DNA of 64,000 nucleotides from Channallabes apus (Eukaryota; Chordata; Actinopteri; Siluriformes; Clariidae). The notes under the pieces are model-generated. The model was not told the DNA's origin, did not search any database, and was given only the letters and a program-made list of their open reading frames with translations. Below, piece by piece: positions 44,745-56,381 of this stretch (position 1 is the first letter of the stretch; each line of letters opens with the position of its first letter). The position numbers and the translations under genes are program-made. Where the stretch lies: NCBI GenBank assembly GCA_030522415.1, contig CM060114.1, positions 23,479,304 through 23,543,303 of the forward strand, read 5' to 3'.

Positions 44745-45050
44745 TCTAATTTGTCTAAATCGCATTGCAGACAATAAAAATAAGTCGAGTCATCCTGTGA
44801 CCCTGCATGCTTAATCTTTCCACACATGATTCTTGCTTCTTACTTTTTCCTTAATCCCTCGCTGATCTATCTTGTATTTTTCTAACGGTGTCAGAAACTT
44901 TGTGTTAGTAGCACTGCTTGACATGCTTGATGCCTTCCTCTTTTGTAATTTGCTTTGGATAAAGGCAAACTTACAAAAGATGAAGAAATGCCTAAATGTA
45001 GTTGTACGAATAAAAGATTATGTAATGATACAATGTAAATATTTTCACAG

Positions 45051-45793
45051 AAACAAAGCGTAAAGATGAGACGTGAATCTGAAGAGGATCTCTTTGATGA
45101 TTGCCTGGTAAAGCATTGTTTTCTTATTAATTATACAATTTATTAATACCTTGAATATAGTGTTTGTTGTATTGGACAGAAGCATATAAATGCAAATGAA
45201 TATATAAATATGAGTAATTATTGAACGAATTTTCATGTTTGGACTAACCCTTTAAATACAAACTCAGCATTCATCATAGGATTTCCTGACACTGTAAAGG
45301 TGCAGAGTAATCTATGGAGTGTAGCCATCTCATGCCATGTTTTACAATGTTTTAGTGATGCAAGATTATTGCTAAAGCAATTTAACCCAAGTTTAACAAT
45401 CTGAAGTATATGAAGTGATGGTCATTTTTTATTATCAATTATTTGTATTATTTTTTTTTCTCTGTGAAATGAAGTCAGCACAGGTTGAAGCAATTCAGAT
45501 TTTTTTTTTGTTTCTCAAAATAAATTATTTATTTTCTTGTACATTTTATGCAGGGGGACAGACGAAGTGATGCCAGTATGCACCTTCTTAAAATCCTTGT
45601 CGTCTGTGCTGTTGAAGGGGAAGGACCAGTTGGTGTATCCATAATCCTTGAAGGAGAGGAAATTTTGCAAGAATGTGGCAATAGCTCCGAGCACTGCGCT
45701 ACACATTTGAGCTATTTTCAGAAAGTTCTTCTAGAACTTGATGGGATTAAGCTATCACCAAAAGTGCAAGCTTTAAAGATGAAGTTATCTTAA
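45051..45793 (+). pseudogene. Two terminal exons of a fish-expanded gene family, in X-inner
   Basis: Exon 45051-45107 lies between TTTTCACAG and GTAAAG and encodes 19 codons (ends SEEDLFDDCL). Exon 45554-45793 follows TTTTATGCAG, in the same phase, and encodes 79 codons plus a stop: GDRRSDASMHLLKILVVCAV, then GPVGVSIILEGEEILQE, then KVLLELDGIKLSPKVQALK. AATAAA is at 46188-46193. From recall this is the C-terminus of an uncharacterised, SAMD3-like fish family. Compared with that family, a stretch of about 20 residues before the end (after EHCATHL) seems deleted in frame. Upstream coding exons are absent, so it is a fragment. Confidence 0.6.
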
Positions 45794-46523
45794 AACATTT
45801 GATTTGGCTTGACTACAAGTCTTTACATGTTGTGTTTACATGTTCAGCTTAATGTTTTAATGCGTTATGGTTTCAATGGCATACTTTTAAGTGCACTAGT
45901 CCAGAGTGCTGATTTGAATGTTGCAACTTCACTGCTTCCGAGGGCTATTACGTTTTAACGTTTATTCTACAGTTTGTTTAATGTATTTTCTGCTGTATTT
46001 TATTTCTAAATGAATGCTGTATTTTATTTATTTATTATTTTACACAATTTTGTTTAAAATAAGTATTTCAGGCCCTGGTGCCGTGCAGTTTTTTTCTATG
46101 GATGCAAAATTTAGCTGAATGCACTTTTATTAAAAAGACAACTTGGATCTAGACTGTGAATGTCACAAATATTTGGTAATGTTGGTGAATAAACTGTTTA
46201 ATTATATTTTAGTTGTGTGATTTATGAAAGATATAGATGAAATAATTACTTAAGTTTCTTTCCAAAACATAAATTAGCAATGTTTACATTATTATAGGGA
46301 GTAATATAAATTGATAAAACCAAGTTAAGGGAAAATCTCACAAAACAAAATGATAGTAATTTCATAAAATTAAGGTTCCTGCAACTTTACTTGATTATTT
46401 TAAATAAATCTAATTTGTGCATTAAATATAATTATGTAACTTTTACTTGATTTCTTTTATTGTTAATTTAATTAAGTAAATTTTACCTGACAATTACGGG
46501 TGAGTTTTACTTAGTTTTACTTA

Positions 46524-47381
46524 GGCTGAATCACAATTCTATTTTCTTCCCCTTGTCCCTTGAAACGAAGTGGAAAGGGGAAGGGTATAAATATTTCCCC
46601 TAAGAAATGGGACAACACTGTTATACGTCATCATACGTTGTCGCTGGTTCCTAATGTTACGTCAGAGGACATGCGCCGATGTTTATCACACATTCCAATA
46701 AGAGAGATTACTCACTCCCAAAGGTTTTTTGCGCCGTATTTCGATTTTTAAAAAAGTTGCTAATTTTCACCACGAACACGGATGAGTCTTCGGGTTTCCT
46801 CAGCCGTCCATATACAGAATATAAATTACAAAACTGTGGTCACGTTGCAATAAGTAAGAATAGTGTAAGCAAAACAATAGTGTATGGCCGTAAGCAAAAC
46901 AAACAATGCGTTATCAAATGCTCGGCAAAATGCCGTGCTACTGAACTTTCATATTTGTTTGTAGCATGCAGTAAAGTGTATGTGACATAAAAATATATAT
47001 TTGTAATATTGTGCAATATGTGCTATCCGCTAGCAAACTTTAGTGATTTTTTTTGCAAACATTTCTTTACAGAACATCACCATAAACACAAACACAAGAC
47101 TAAAGGTAATATACATATAATGAAAACTTGTCATAAAAATCTTTATTAATGGCAAAAATGACTTAACATTCATGGGTCTGTTTGCTCGAGTGAGCAGCCA
47201 TGTTGAAAACTTCGCTTAGCCCTTCGTTTGAAGTGAGGTCCTGAAAAATCTTCGTTTGGAGGGCTATCTGGCCCTTCCCCCCCTCCCCCTACACCTCCAA
47301 CCAAAAGAGAAATGAGACACCACTACCCCTGCACGTGAACGCGTCAAATGGAAGGGTAGGGGGAAGGGTTGGGATTCAGCC
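46524..47381 (+). mobile_element. PIF-Harbinger-type MITE (Harb-1)
   Basis: Ends GGCTGAATC and, complemented, GGCTGAATC, continuing into CCAACCCTTCCCCC-like sequence. The 3-bp TSD TTA is at 46521-46523 and 47382-47384. X-outer has the empty site at 53211-53213. 858 bp. A short extra GTTTTACTTA lies just left of it. It has no transposase. Confidence 0.92.
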
Positions 47382-47500
47382 TTAATATTGGAGCAATAAA
47401 ATTTACTTAAAATCTGTGTCCAAATTGTTATGAGGATTTTATCAAGTAAATCTTACAAGTTCTTTTTTTCAGTGCATGGGTGAACACGATGTTTTAAGAA

Positions 47501-47506
<6 letters not shown>

Positions 47507-47553
<47 letters not shown>

Positions 47554-47568
47554 TGTGTGTGTGTGTGT
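47507..47568 (+). repeat. (AT)n then (GT)n microsatellite
   Basis: (TA)n at 47507-47549, then TTTATT and (GT)n to 47568. Confidence 0.95.
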
Positions 47569-48396
47569 GACCGGTGCAACTCACGCGTCCTATTCCATTG
47601 TCATTCATACTGCCGTAGTTTTTAGAGCCCTAAAAAAGCATTCGCTAGTAAGTAAGTAAATAAAAGACAAATGAATAAATAGTTTTAAATTATATATATA
47701 CACAGGGGCGTAGATTTAGGGTGGACGGAGGGGATGTGTCCCCACCAATATCCTCCGACCATTGAAATGTCCCCACCAATAATTTAATCTACTTTTTTTT
47801 TAAATCGTTCTGTCAACATTAACCTAGACACGCAGAAAGGGATAAATCACGTTCTCTCCTTGAGTCCTCCCGCCCCCAAAACACATATGAACATTTTGAT
47901 TGGCTGTGCCTTTCCCTGCCATCATGTGATAGACGATTGGCTGCGTTCAGACACAAGCAGCGCCAAATGCAGTGGACTCACATTCAGTACAGCAGGCCAG
48001 GATATAGTCTGTGAATACGGACGTAAAACTAACAGCAGATTAAACAGCTAAATGTAAAAGTATAAATATGATCCCTGTCAGTCTCCTAATCTAGTGACTG
48101 TTTGTCAGAAATCAGTATTGTGAAAGAAATTGATAAACTAATATACTAATATTGCCATATGGCTAGAATTTTGTTGACACCAATAGACAATCCACTTCAG
48201 AAAAATAGTTTTTAAAATGCATTCACTTACTTGGCGAACATTAATGATTTGATTCGAGGTTTGCACACTAAGACTCAGAAAAAGTGAAATAAAATGATTG
48301 CTGTTTAAATGGCATGTGTTTATCCTGTTTTGTCAGGTAACAGAACCTAAACACCTGTGCTGTATATCAGACAGCGATGGAGAGAGTGTAGATTAC

Positions 48397-48685
48397 ACAC
48401 AGGTGCTCTCTAGTCATTAGCACTCATCAGGCAATGTCTATGGCCAACTGACTGCACTCAGACCAAAGGGGGCTGAATAATTACACACACCCCACTTTTC
48501 AGTTATTTATTTGTAAAAAAAAAAATGTTTGAAATCATGTATGATTTTCGTTCCACTTCTTGCGTGTACACCACTTTGTATTGGTCTTTCATGTGGAATT
48601 CCAATAAAATTGATTCATGTTTGTGGCTGTAATGTGACAAAATGTGGAAAAGTTCACGGGGGGCGAATACTTTTGCAAGCCACTG
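48397..48685 (-). mobile_element. Half copy of the Tc1-A family
   Basis: Matches the right terminal 280 bp of 35069-36675 (CTCATCAGGCAATGTCTATG, GTGGCTGTAATGTGACAAAA), ending AAGCCACTG/TA at 48685. The rest of the transposon is missing. Confidence 0.88.
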
Positions 48686-49693
48686 TAGTTGTCCTAAGAT
48701 TTAACATTGTTACCAATAATAGGCTGAGGCATTCTCTGTCCATGCTCATAAGGAATCCCTCAATGTTTTTCAATTAGGGGACAGAAGCAGATCAGCCATG
48801 TTGTAGTTCAGGTGAAGAGGCGAGGTCACAGGAGGTCAATCTGAATGTTGATTATACAGTATATAAGATATAATATGTGTGCGTGTATTATACATGTTGA
48901 TTATACTAATATTTAGCATTATGAGGAGTGATAGGCTGAGGATGTAAGTGATTCATTAGTGTTTTTGGCAAAAGTTTTGAACTGACATTTCACTTTTTTG
49001 TCACGCTATTTCATCAGGTGGCAATGCTGTCCGGTCCTAGTGCAGTCAGAGGGGAAGAGTTAGGGTCAAAGCCATTGTTCACCCCCAAAAAAACTTTACT
49101 CACTATTTACTCCTTAAGTGGTTCCAAACTTTAATGATTTTCTTTATTTTGTTGAATACAAAATAAGATATTGGGGAAAAAAGCTGAAAACATTGACTTC
49201 CGTAGCAGGAAAAACAAATACTATGTAAATCAATGATTACAGGTTTTCAGCATTCTACAAAATATCATCTTTAGTGTTTATCAGAAGAAAAAAAAGAACA
49301 GCCTGGACAATATTGATGTCAAACAAATATGCCAGCAGTTTATTTTTGTTAACGAGAGGCGAAGGCATGTTTTTGTCTCCTTCATATAGGAGCAATAGGC
49401 ATTGAGCTGTTGTGTGGTACTCTACCTAGTAGTTCATGTTTAGATGTAATCTACTTTTATATATATACAGATGATTGAGATGTTTCATTTGCACTAGGGC
49501 TCAATAAAGAATAGTTTTTATTTTATTAAAGACTATCTTTTTGTCAGTTATGAAACATTCCTTTAACTTTACACTATTCCTTAATTTAACTTAATGAATT
49601 GCATTTCGAGTGGATTAATATAAATCGAAGCATTGCTAGTATTAATGTAAAGTGATTTCGCACCATATTAAGAAAAACATGTATTCAGTGGAC

Positions 49694-49780
49694 ATAGTTG
49701 GGGTGGGAGGTTGGTAGGTGGATGGGGCAGGGGGTTGGGGGTTGGTGGGTGGAAAAGGGGATTGGGGGATGGGGTATTAG
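49694..49780 (+). repeat. G-rich tract with quadruplex potential
   Basis: Repeated runs of 3-5 G (TTGGGGTGGGAGG, GGGGCAGGGGGTTGGGGG, AAAAGGGGATTGGGGG) on one strand within 87 bp. Confidence 0.8.
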
Positions 49781-49812
49781 TTGGAGTCATAGGTAGCAAA
49801 CCTACGCCCTTG

Positions 49813-50604
49813 TGTGTGTGTGTGTGTGTATGTGTGTGTATATATGGAAACTTGTAACTTTGAATGGTGTTAAAAATACTTGCAAAACAAGTATTGCAGC
49901 CATACATTGGAGGGAACTTCTGAGGTGGTCAGTGATTGATGGCACGGTCGGTCGGAGGGGGTTGTGATCACACCTATAGATCTTTTGTTCTAGGCTATCG
50001 GTCAAATATCTCTCCACTTGGAAGCAAAAACATGCAAGGGATTTCAGCATCTCGACGCACATACTAAGCTGTTTATAAAGTAGACACTGTTTGTTTTTTC
50101 ATTTTGTAATCTTTCCTGTGTTTACCGTGTACTGTACAATGTATATTCATTTTTTAATGAATTACTGTAAATAAACTACACATTCCGTTGATTTACCAGA
50201 AATGACTTTTCTGTTTTTTATGTGTGCTAAACTAAACTTCAGGGTCAAAGTAATAGCGATTATATTTGAAAAGTATTATATATTTACAATGCTGATAAGT
50301 TCAAGCTTAGATTCATACATAAACTGCTTCAAAGTCTTTCCGTGACCGCTGAAATCCGACAGACGCAGGGCTCAAGGGAGGTGTGTCTGTGTGTGTGTGT
50401 GTGTGTGTGTGCGCGTGTGTATGTGTGTGTGTGCGCGTGCGCTGCAGCCTGTCCTATTTTCAGCGGATTTTTCCGCTACCGCAGATCAGTTTATCAACTT
50501 GTAATATATACATTTTAGGAATATATTAACATGTGCAGACATTTAAGGGTGCGCTGCCCTCTCTTGCCCCTGCGTAGAGCCTACACACACACACACACAC
50601 ATAC

Positions 50605-50642
<38 letters not shown>

Positions 50643-51111
50643 TATATAAATACACATTTGGAATCTGCATCTACATTTTCTGTTACAAGTATAGAATTAG
50701 GTTCAGCTGAGACTCATGATCAATGGTGTTAGGGTACTTATGTAGTGATAATTAGTTTCAGCCAGATCATTAAAACTAACAATGGACTATGACACTCTTG
50801 AGAGGGGATATGAAGGTGTTATTCATTTATTTATTCTCTACAAGGGTGCGAACTACAGTACAGACCAAACTATAACTTTCTCTTATACTACTATAAAAAT
50901 TCTAAATATAAACAAACAAAATGCAGCTTTTTTTCCTCAGAGGTAAACGGAAAAGTGAAGTTGTTCAGCTGTTTACTGTCACTGCAGCTTCTTCAAAGTC
51001 TTCCCACTTCGTGACCACTGAAATCCGACACGACACCACGTTAGGCTACGTCTTGACTCATTTGTATACCGACGGTGATTGGATGTTTCCCGAGGGCTCA
51101 GGGGAGTGTGT

Positions 51112-51152
<41 letters not shown>

Positions 51153-52000
51153 TATGTGTGTGCGTGCGCGCGGGTACTTGTTCTACTGTTATAAAAACTC
51201 TAAATATAAACAAACAAAATACAGCTTTTTTTTCAGAGGTAAACGGAAAAGTGAAGATGTTCAGTGTCACTATGCAGATGTTACACTCAGTGGAGTTACC
51301 GAAATCTTTGGTTTAGTCCTCATTGAGTTGCCACACATCATTTCCACATTTCACTCGCTTTTATTACTCTTATGTGAGCATAAACAGTGAAACATTCCAC
51401 AGGTTTATAATACACCGCGGCCAAGTGAACCACGTTCCCGTCGAACGAAACCAGGCATAATCGTGGTGTTTGCTTCGGTTATGACACACCATAGTTTATT
51501 ACCTGCTGTGGTAGATCTGAATATTTATTCAAACACAATAATAAAGCTTTATATCCTCAGGAGGGCTCAGTACATTGTTTTAGCGATAGTTTCACGGAAG
51601 CGAGTTCAGAACTAATCTAACCAAACCAAAAAAAAAAAAAAACATCCGAAGCTTGTGAAACTAATGAAATTGATATATATGTAATTGATATACTGTATAT
51701 ACAGACATGTGTGTGTCATTTTAATTCAAATGAACATTTTAATGCTTTCTGATACACTTATCAACTTATCCACATACAGTTATCAACACAAACTCTCCGT
51801 GCACGCACACACAATCTCTAAAAAATTTATATTAATAACATACATATACAAATAAACAAATGTAGGTGTAATAAAAGTAGTCGTCATGTCAGTACTCGCC
51901 CTGCAAACCAGCCTTTTGCAGCGGCTTAAAACGTATGAATTATCTTCAAATATACAAAAAAAAAGCGAAAAGACACTCGATTATTATGCATAGGTTATTT
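49813..52000. other. Unassigned repeat-rich interior of X-inner
   Basis: (GT)n at 50384-50440, (CA)n at 50583-50601, (ATCT)n at 50607-50642, (GT)n at 51111-51162. Direct repeats: TCTAAATATAAACAAACAAA and AGAGGTAAACGGAAAAGTGA occur at 50901-50960 and again at 51200-51257. GAAATCCGACA with GTGACC(A/G)CTG occurs at 50342 and 51013. No gene supported. Confidence 0.55.
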
Positions 52001-52315
52001 GTTTAATTCAAAAAGTTCATAAAAACACTTTAAAACGAGAGAAAAACTGTGAAAATCCTCGTTCGCCTTCTCAGCGTTAGGTAGCGAGTGACGTCATGAT
52101 TTGAATCTGCGCGCCACCGGGGAAACATAGGGAAACTGACTTTCCCGGACCACCGGCTTTTAGATAAAGTCCTTCTATGCGCCATCTGGCGGATATTCAG
52201 TGAAGCACAACACATTTATTTTAAATTCCCGAATGTTGCCTCCGGCAAGTCGCGGCAAGCCGCGCGCTAAATTGCGGCATCCCGCGGGAAAACACGCGGG
52301 TTTTTAATGGCGACA

Positions 52316-52319
<4 letters not shown>

Positions 52320-52406
<87 letters not shown>
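52320..52406 (+). repeat. (AT)n then (AG)n microsatellite
   Basis: (TA)n at 52320-52370 directly outside the X-inner end, then (AG)n to 52406. Confidence 0.95.
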
Positions 52407-52408
<2 letters not shown>

Positions 52409-53650
52409 GTTTTGCTGGCGAAAAACATTTTAGGCAGAGACGTTTACTCGTCATTGTTTTTTTTTTTTAAAACCCCCAATTCTACGAATTCCCCCATCAG
52501 CGAAATCATGAATGAAACGTGAGAAGAGGCAATACAGTGGGGGTTCTGTGTGTCTCCAAACTCAGATGGCTACGTGTCAGCCGAAAACTGCTCCTTTGAT
52601 CTGCTGGTTACAGCGGGGCGCCAACTGCTGATGAGCGTATAGTAGCCTGTACAAGCCAAGCTCTTCCCCAAAAAATAATGTGAATGTCTGCAACAATCAC
52701 TAACCATTAAAATGTTTTTTTTTTTGTAATTAAACACGAATATATAAATTATATTTTCTTTACACATAATATTTTCATTATATATACACGGGCATCGCTA
52801 TGCCATTTTAGGGGGCCTTTAGCCCATCGTCCCCTTTATATTTATTTAAAGTATTTTTCATATTTTTTCCAACAAAAAGCAGCAGTATTGTCAAAGAATT
52901 AACAGATAAATATTTTATATTTTTGGCACCCACACAGTTTATTCCATTGTCCAGCCTCATAGGTGTGTTGTTTATATTGCTAATCAATGTAAGTTTAAAG
53001 TTATATGCTGTTTTCTGGTTACATTTTTCTGATTGTACCTGTACATAGAAAAAAGTTTATACGGTAAACACACACATATATTAATTAAATTCTTAAATCA
53101 TCGTGTTCACCCATGCACTGAAAAAAAGAACTAGTAAGATTCACTTAATAAAATCCTCTTAACATCTATTTGCACACATAGATTTTAAGTAAATTTTATT
53201 GCTCCAATATTAAGTAAAACTCACCCATAATTGTCAGGTAAAATCTACTTAATTAAATTAACAATCAAAGAAATCAAGTAAAAGTTACATAATTATATTT
53301 AATGCACAAATTAGATTTATTTAAAATAATCAAGTAAAGGTAATTTATAGCACACACACGTCGCAGAGATAATGCTCCCTAATGCATGTTACAATGAGCA
53401 AATATGATAATAAATAAATAAACCACACTCTCAGCTAATAATAAAACAGATTCGTTTATTTTTTATAAAAAATACATTTAATAACAAGCAAACATTTGAT
53501 TAATTTATACAAAAACGAGAAAATGAGATAACAGTAACTTACAAATGAGGTCTCAATTTGAAAAGATGTACAAAACAAAACACCACAAATAAGTATTAAT
53601 CATAGAAACAAAATTAAACACCAACAGAAACGTTTTGTACTTTATGATTT

Positions 53651-54619
53651 TTAAATATGACCGTTAGATACGTTGGTCAGGAAACTCCTGAAGTCAGATG
53701 CAGACACACTTTCAGTCACAAACTGCTGTGAAAAAATACAGAGATAGATATTCAATTAAAATTCATGATACATAATTTAGCAAATGAACAATATTCATAC
53801 TTTGTTCCTCTCGCTTCACAACTCATGAGAACAGACCGAAACCAGAACCGAACCGGAGATTAAGGGAAAAGTGAGAAGCAAGAATCATGAGTCGAAAGAT
53901 TAAGCATGCAAGGTCACAGGAAGACTCTACTTCTTTTTCTTGTCTGCAATGCGATTTAGACAAATTAGAGCTGCTGTAAATACTGTATGAACATATGTAC
54001 AGGTTCTTTACAGTTGAAATTTAACTTGTAACTTATTAATAATATTTGGATTCAGAAAAAAACGTTTATTGCTAGTGCTCTTTTACCATTTAATGCTTTA
54101 ACACACACGACTGTTCAGAAATGGCATCTCACTGGCATCTCAAATTAATTTATTTACCACAGGACCCCTGGGGGCCTCCGTAGTTTCAGGTTTTTACACG
54201 AAAACGTTGTTTTGTGAATATCCACACTATTAAAAACTGAAATATTGCTAATTGTACGTCCTGAGATTAAGATGAACATTAATTGGGAGTCATGAAAGCA
54301 AGAATCACATCCAAAACAGAAAGGTAAACTTACCTCGAACACGACAAACTCCAGCTCTAGCCACGCCGTGTAGTATCTCCGTGATGATCCACAACCGACT
54401 GATCCACAGCGCGGGCACAGCGTCTCCAAACACGCATGCGCAGTTTAATTTGGACACATTTTCGGCTTCAGTAGACACACAATACTTCAGACTGAAACAC
54501 GACTGCCCCCTACAGGTAATGAAGGGCATGTTCACAGCTTCCCGCACGCAGCCGCGCAAAGCCGCGGCAAGTCACGGGATCCCTTTTCTCGAAACGTGCA
54601 TTTTTAATGGCGACATCTG
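53651..54619 (-). pseudogene. Family X-outer A-end: first exon and short terminal exon
   Basis: The first exon region is the complement of 54334-54619, with donor GTTCGAG/GTAAGTTTA. The terminal exon is 53651-53725, entered after TTTTTTCACAG. It is open for 24 codons (QFVTESVSASDFRSFLTNVS and on) and ends at a TAA. The last exon differs from that of X-inner although the first exon is shared. No longer protein can be built between them here, so it is probably a remnant. Confidence 0.5.
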
Positions 54620-54841
54620 TAAATCACTAAACAAAAACAATAATAATAATAATTTGCAAGTGTTCTAAAACTTTTGAACGGTAGTGTATATTATCTATTT
54701 AATAAATAGAGCTTTGTGAAGTGAAATGTTCACACACAATGTATTATTTTTTTAATTATTGAAGTTTGGGTAAAATCAATTCAGTCAATATGGCTAACAC
54801 CTATAAAAACACAATAATAAATATAATAACTTTGACAATGG

Positions 54842-54956
54842 ACAGTGTTCCCTTTCAAAAGCTACGCTCGATGCAGCGTGAAAAGGCTTTGGGAGCGCTC
54901 TCCGTGTGACCGGTTGTTGAAGCATGTGCATCAAACACGCCAAAGATTTTGGCATA
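54842..54956 (+). repeat. Interspersed repeat, copy of 24440-24600
   Basis: See the entry at 24440. It abuts the third family X copy at TATATA. Confidence 0.6.
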
Positions 54957-56139
54957 TATAGATGTGGCCGTTAAGAATGCGCGTTTTCCCGCCAGACCAC
55001 GTAATTTAGCGCGCAGCTTCCGGCGACTTCCCGTTAGCAACATTCGGGAATTTAAATAAATGTGTTGTGCTTCACTGAATATCCGCCAGATGCCGCATGG
55101 AAGTACTTTATCTAAAAGCCGGACCAAACGATGAATTGTTTATAATTACTTAGCCTAAAACAATATTGTTTCCAATGCGGAAGCAAACATGAATTTTATT
55201 TTGTTTTACAACTGATCTTTCATGATGAATGTGTGTCTATGTGCTTCATATTATTTTCATAATGATGAAATGAGATGCCCAAATTCATGCTTTAAAATTC
55301 TTAATACGTTTCTTCTTATATAGTTTTTGTAAAGTCTTAACAGGGACAAAACAGTGAAAGACATGACAATACCTCAGGTTTAAATGGTCTTGAAATTTAA
55401 TTTCCTGATAGTGTTAACTATGCGAATGTCTGATTCGTGAATATGCCAACATGTCTTATTTAAAACGTAAAAATGTGTCGACATCATCAGAAGACATGAA
55501 TGAACAATATATATATTATCATTTTAAGTAAATATTATTTAATGAATACGATGTTCTTCAGGCTTTTATAATAATCATCATATTTGCTGTTTGTGTCCAG
55601 CATTGAATAATTATTTCATCCATTATTTAACCATGGCTGGAAATAATAGCTGGAATGTGATGTGATTGTGAATTTATGACTGAAATAAAGCTGTTCGTCT
55701 TTTGTAAAGTACTTTCACTTTACAAAAGGCAGCGTTTGTATCAAAAGGTTAATAAACGCGTGTTATACAGTATACAACGCGACAGCGCGCTCAGTAATTC
55801 CACTTCTCACCTTTCATGTATCTGCTCAGACTTAATAATTTTGTTTTAAACCCCTCAAAAATGCGTGTGTATACAGCTCAAAACCTCCATCAGTTATTAA
55901 AGATAGCGTCTATTAGCCCCAGTGATTTCAGAGCTTCAGGAAATCTCCCGGCGCTCTGCGAATAACATCGGGCCAACTCATGTTGGAAAAATTTATAAAC
56001 CTTTTCTAAACGTGGGGTATTGTTTTTTTACTTATAATATTTGTTAATTTAATTTAAATGAGGTTTGTGCTCAGGACTGCGATTCGGTATCATGATTCTC
56101 CTCTTTAATTTACTACATAGCTCAGTGCTATTCCTATTA

Positions 56140-56210
56140 ATCCTGGTAGCTCAGAGGTAGGTGATTCACCTGCCATGCGGAAGACCCGGGTTCGATTCCC
56201 AGCCAGGGAA
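56140..56210 (+). repeat. tRNA-Gly-like module
   Basis: Closest of the X-borne copies to tRNA-Gly(GCC): loop CTGCCAT, T arm CCGGGTTCGATTCCCAG, acceptor pairs CCTGG/CCAGG. It occupies the same place in family X as 836-906. It is not flanked by a TSD of its own that I can see. Confidence 0.65.
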
Positions 56211-56381
56211 TCGCAATCAAATATTATATTAGAACATAAATTCATAGGTTTATTATTATCATCAAATATGATATTACTATTATAATGAACCCTAGGCACG
56301 TGACCGCCGTCAAGAGCATTAATACAAAATCTTGTATAAAAATAGACGCAGGTTAATTTTTTATAGTCTAAATAAAAATCC

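Larger units (their letters stand above)
47703..49812 (+). mobile_element. hAT-like non-autonomous element
   Basis: Left CAGGGGCGTAGATTTAGG and, complemented right, CAAGGGCGTAGGTTTGCTAC. The flanks are microsatellite, so the TSD is unclear. Inside are the repeated phrase GTCCCCACCAATA (twice near 47740-47780), a Tc1 half copy and a G-rich block. I see no transposase frame. Confidence 0.6.
42901..52319 (+). mobile_element. Family X element, inner copy (X-inner)
   Basis: A-type end CAGATGTCGCCATTAAAAAC at 42901; B-type end complementary to 52319, with the same first 26 bp. TA lies on both sides. 9419 bp, inserted in X-outer in the opposite orientation. The A half (42901-47512) pairs with 53060-54619 of X-outer. 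Insertions carried only by this copy are a TCTAATTT-flanked element (43647-44744) and a Harbinger MITE (46524-47381). The B half holds hAT-like and Tc1 fragments and GT-rich repeats. Confidence 0.8.
39696..54619 (-). mobile_element. Family X element, outer copy (X-outer)
   Basis: Starts CAGATGTCGCCTTTAAG (B-type end) at 39696 and finishes with the complement of CAGATGTCGCCATTAAAA (A-type end) at 54619. The target TA is at 39694-39695 and 54620-54621, inside Tc1-B. It spans 14924 bp, of which 9419 bp is X-inner. Its own DNA is about 5.4 kb. The A half (53060-54619) has a first exon with a donor at 54333/54334 and a short terminal exon. The B half (39696-42840) has a SINE and a hAT-like MITE. 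Confidence 0.8.
38452..54686 (-). mobile_element. Short Tc1-like element (Tc1-B) split by two insertions
   Basis: Left end CACTACCGTTCAAAAGTTTT at 38452, with TA at 38450-38451. Its exact complement ends at 54686, with TA at 54687-54688. Element sequence is present at 38452-38679, 39427-39695 and 54620-54686, only about 565 bp. Between them lie a Harbinger MITE and family X-outer. The minus-strand frame 38486-38698 reads an HTH-like remnant (LKNDQLTAPQIRGIMKSLQS). Finding both inverted ends 16 kb apart is the evidence that everything between was inserted later. Confidence 0.85.
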
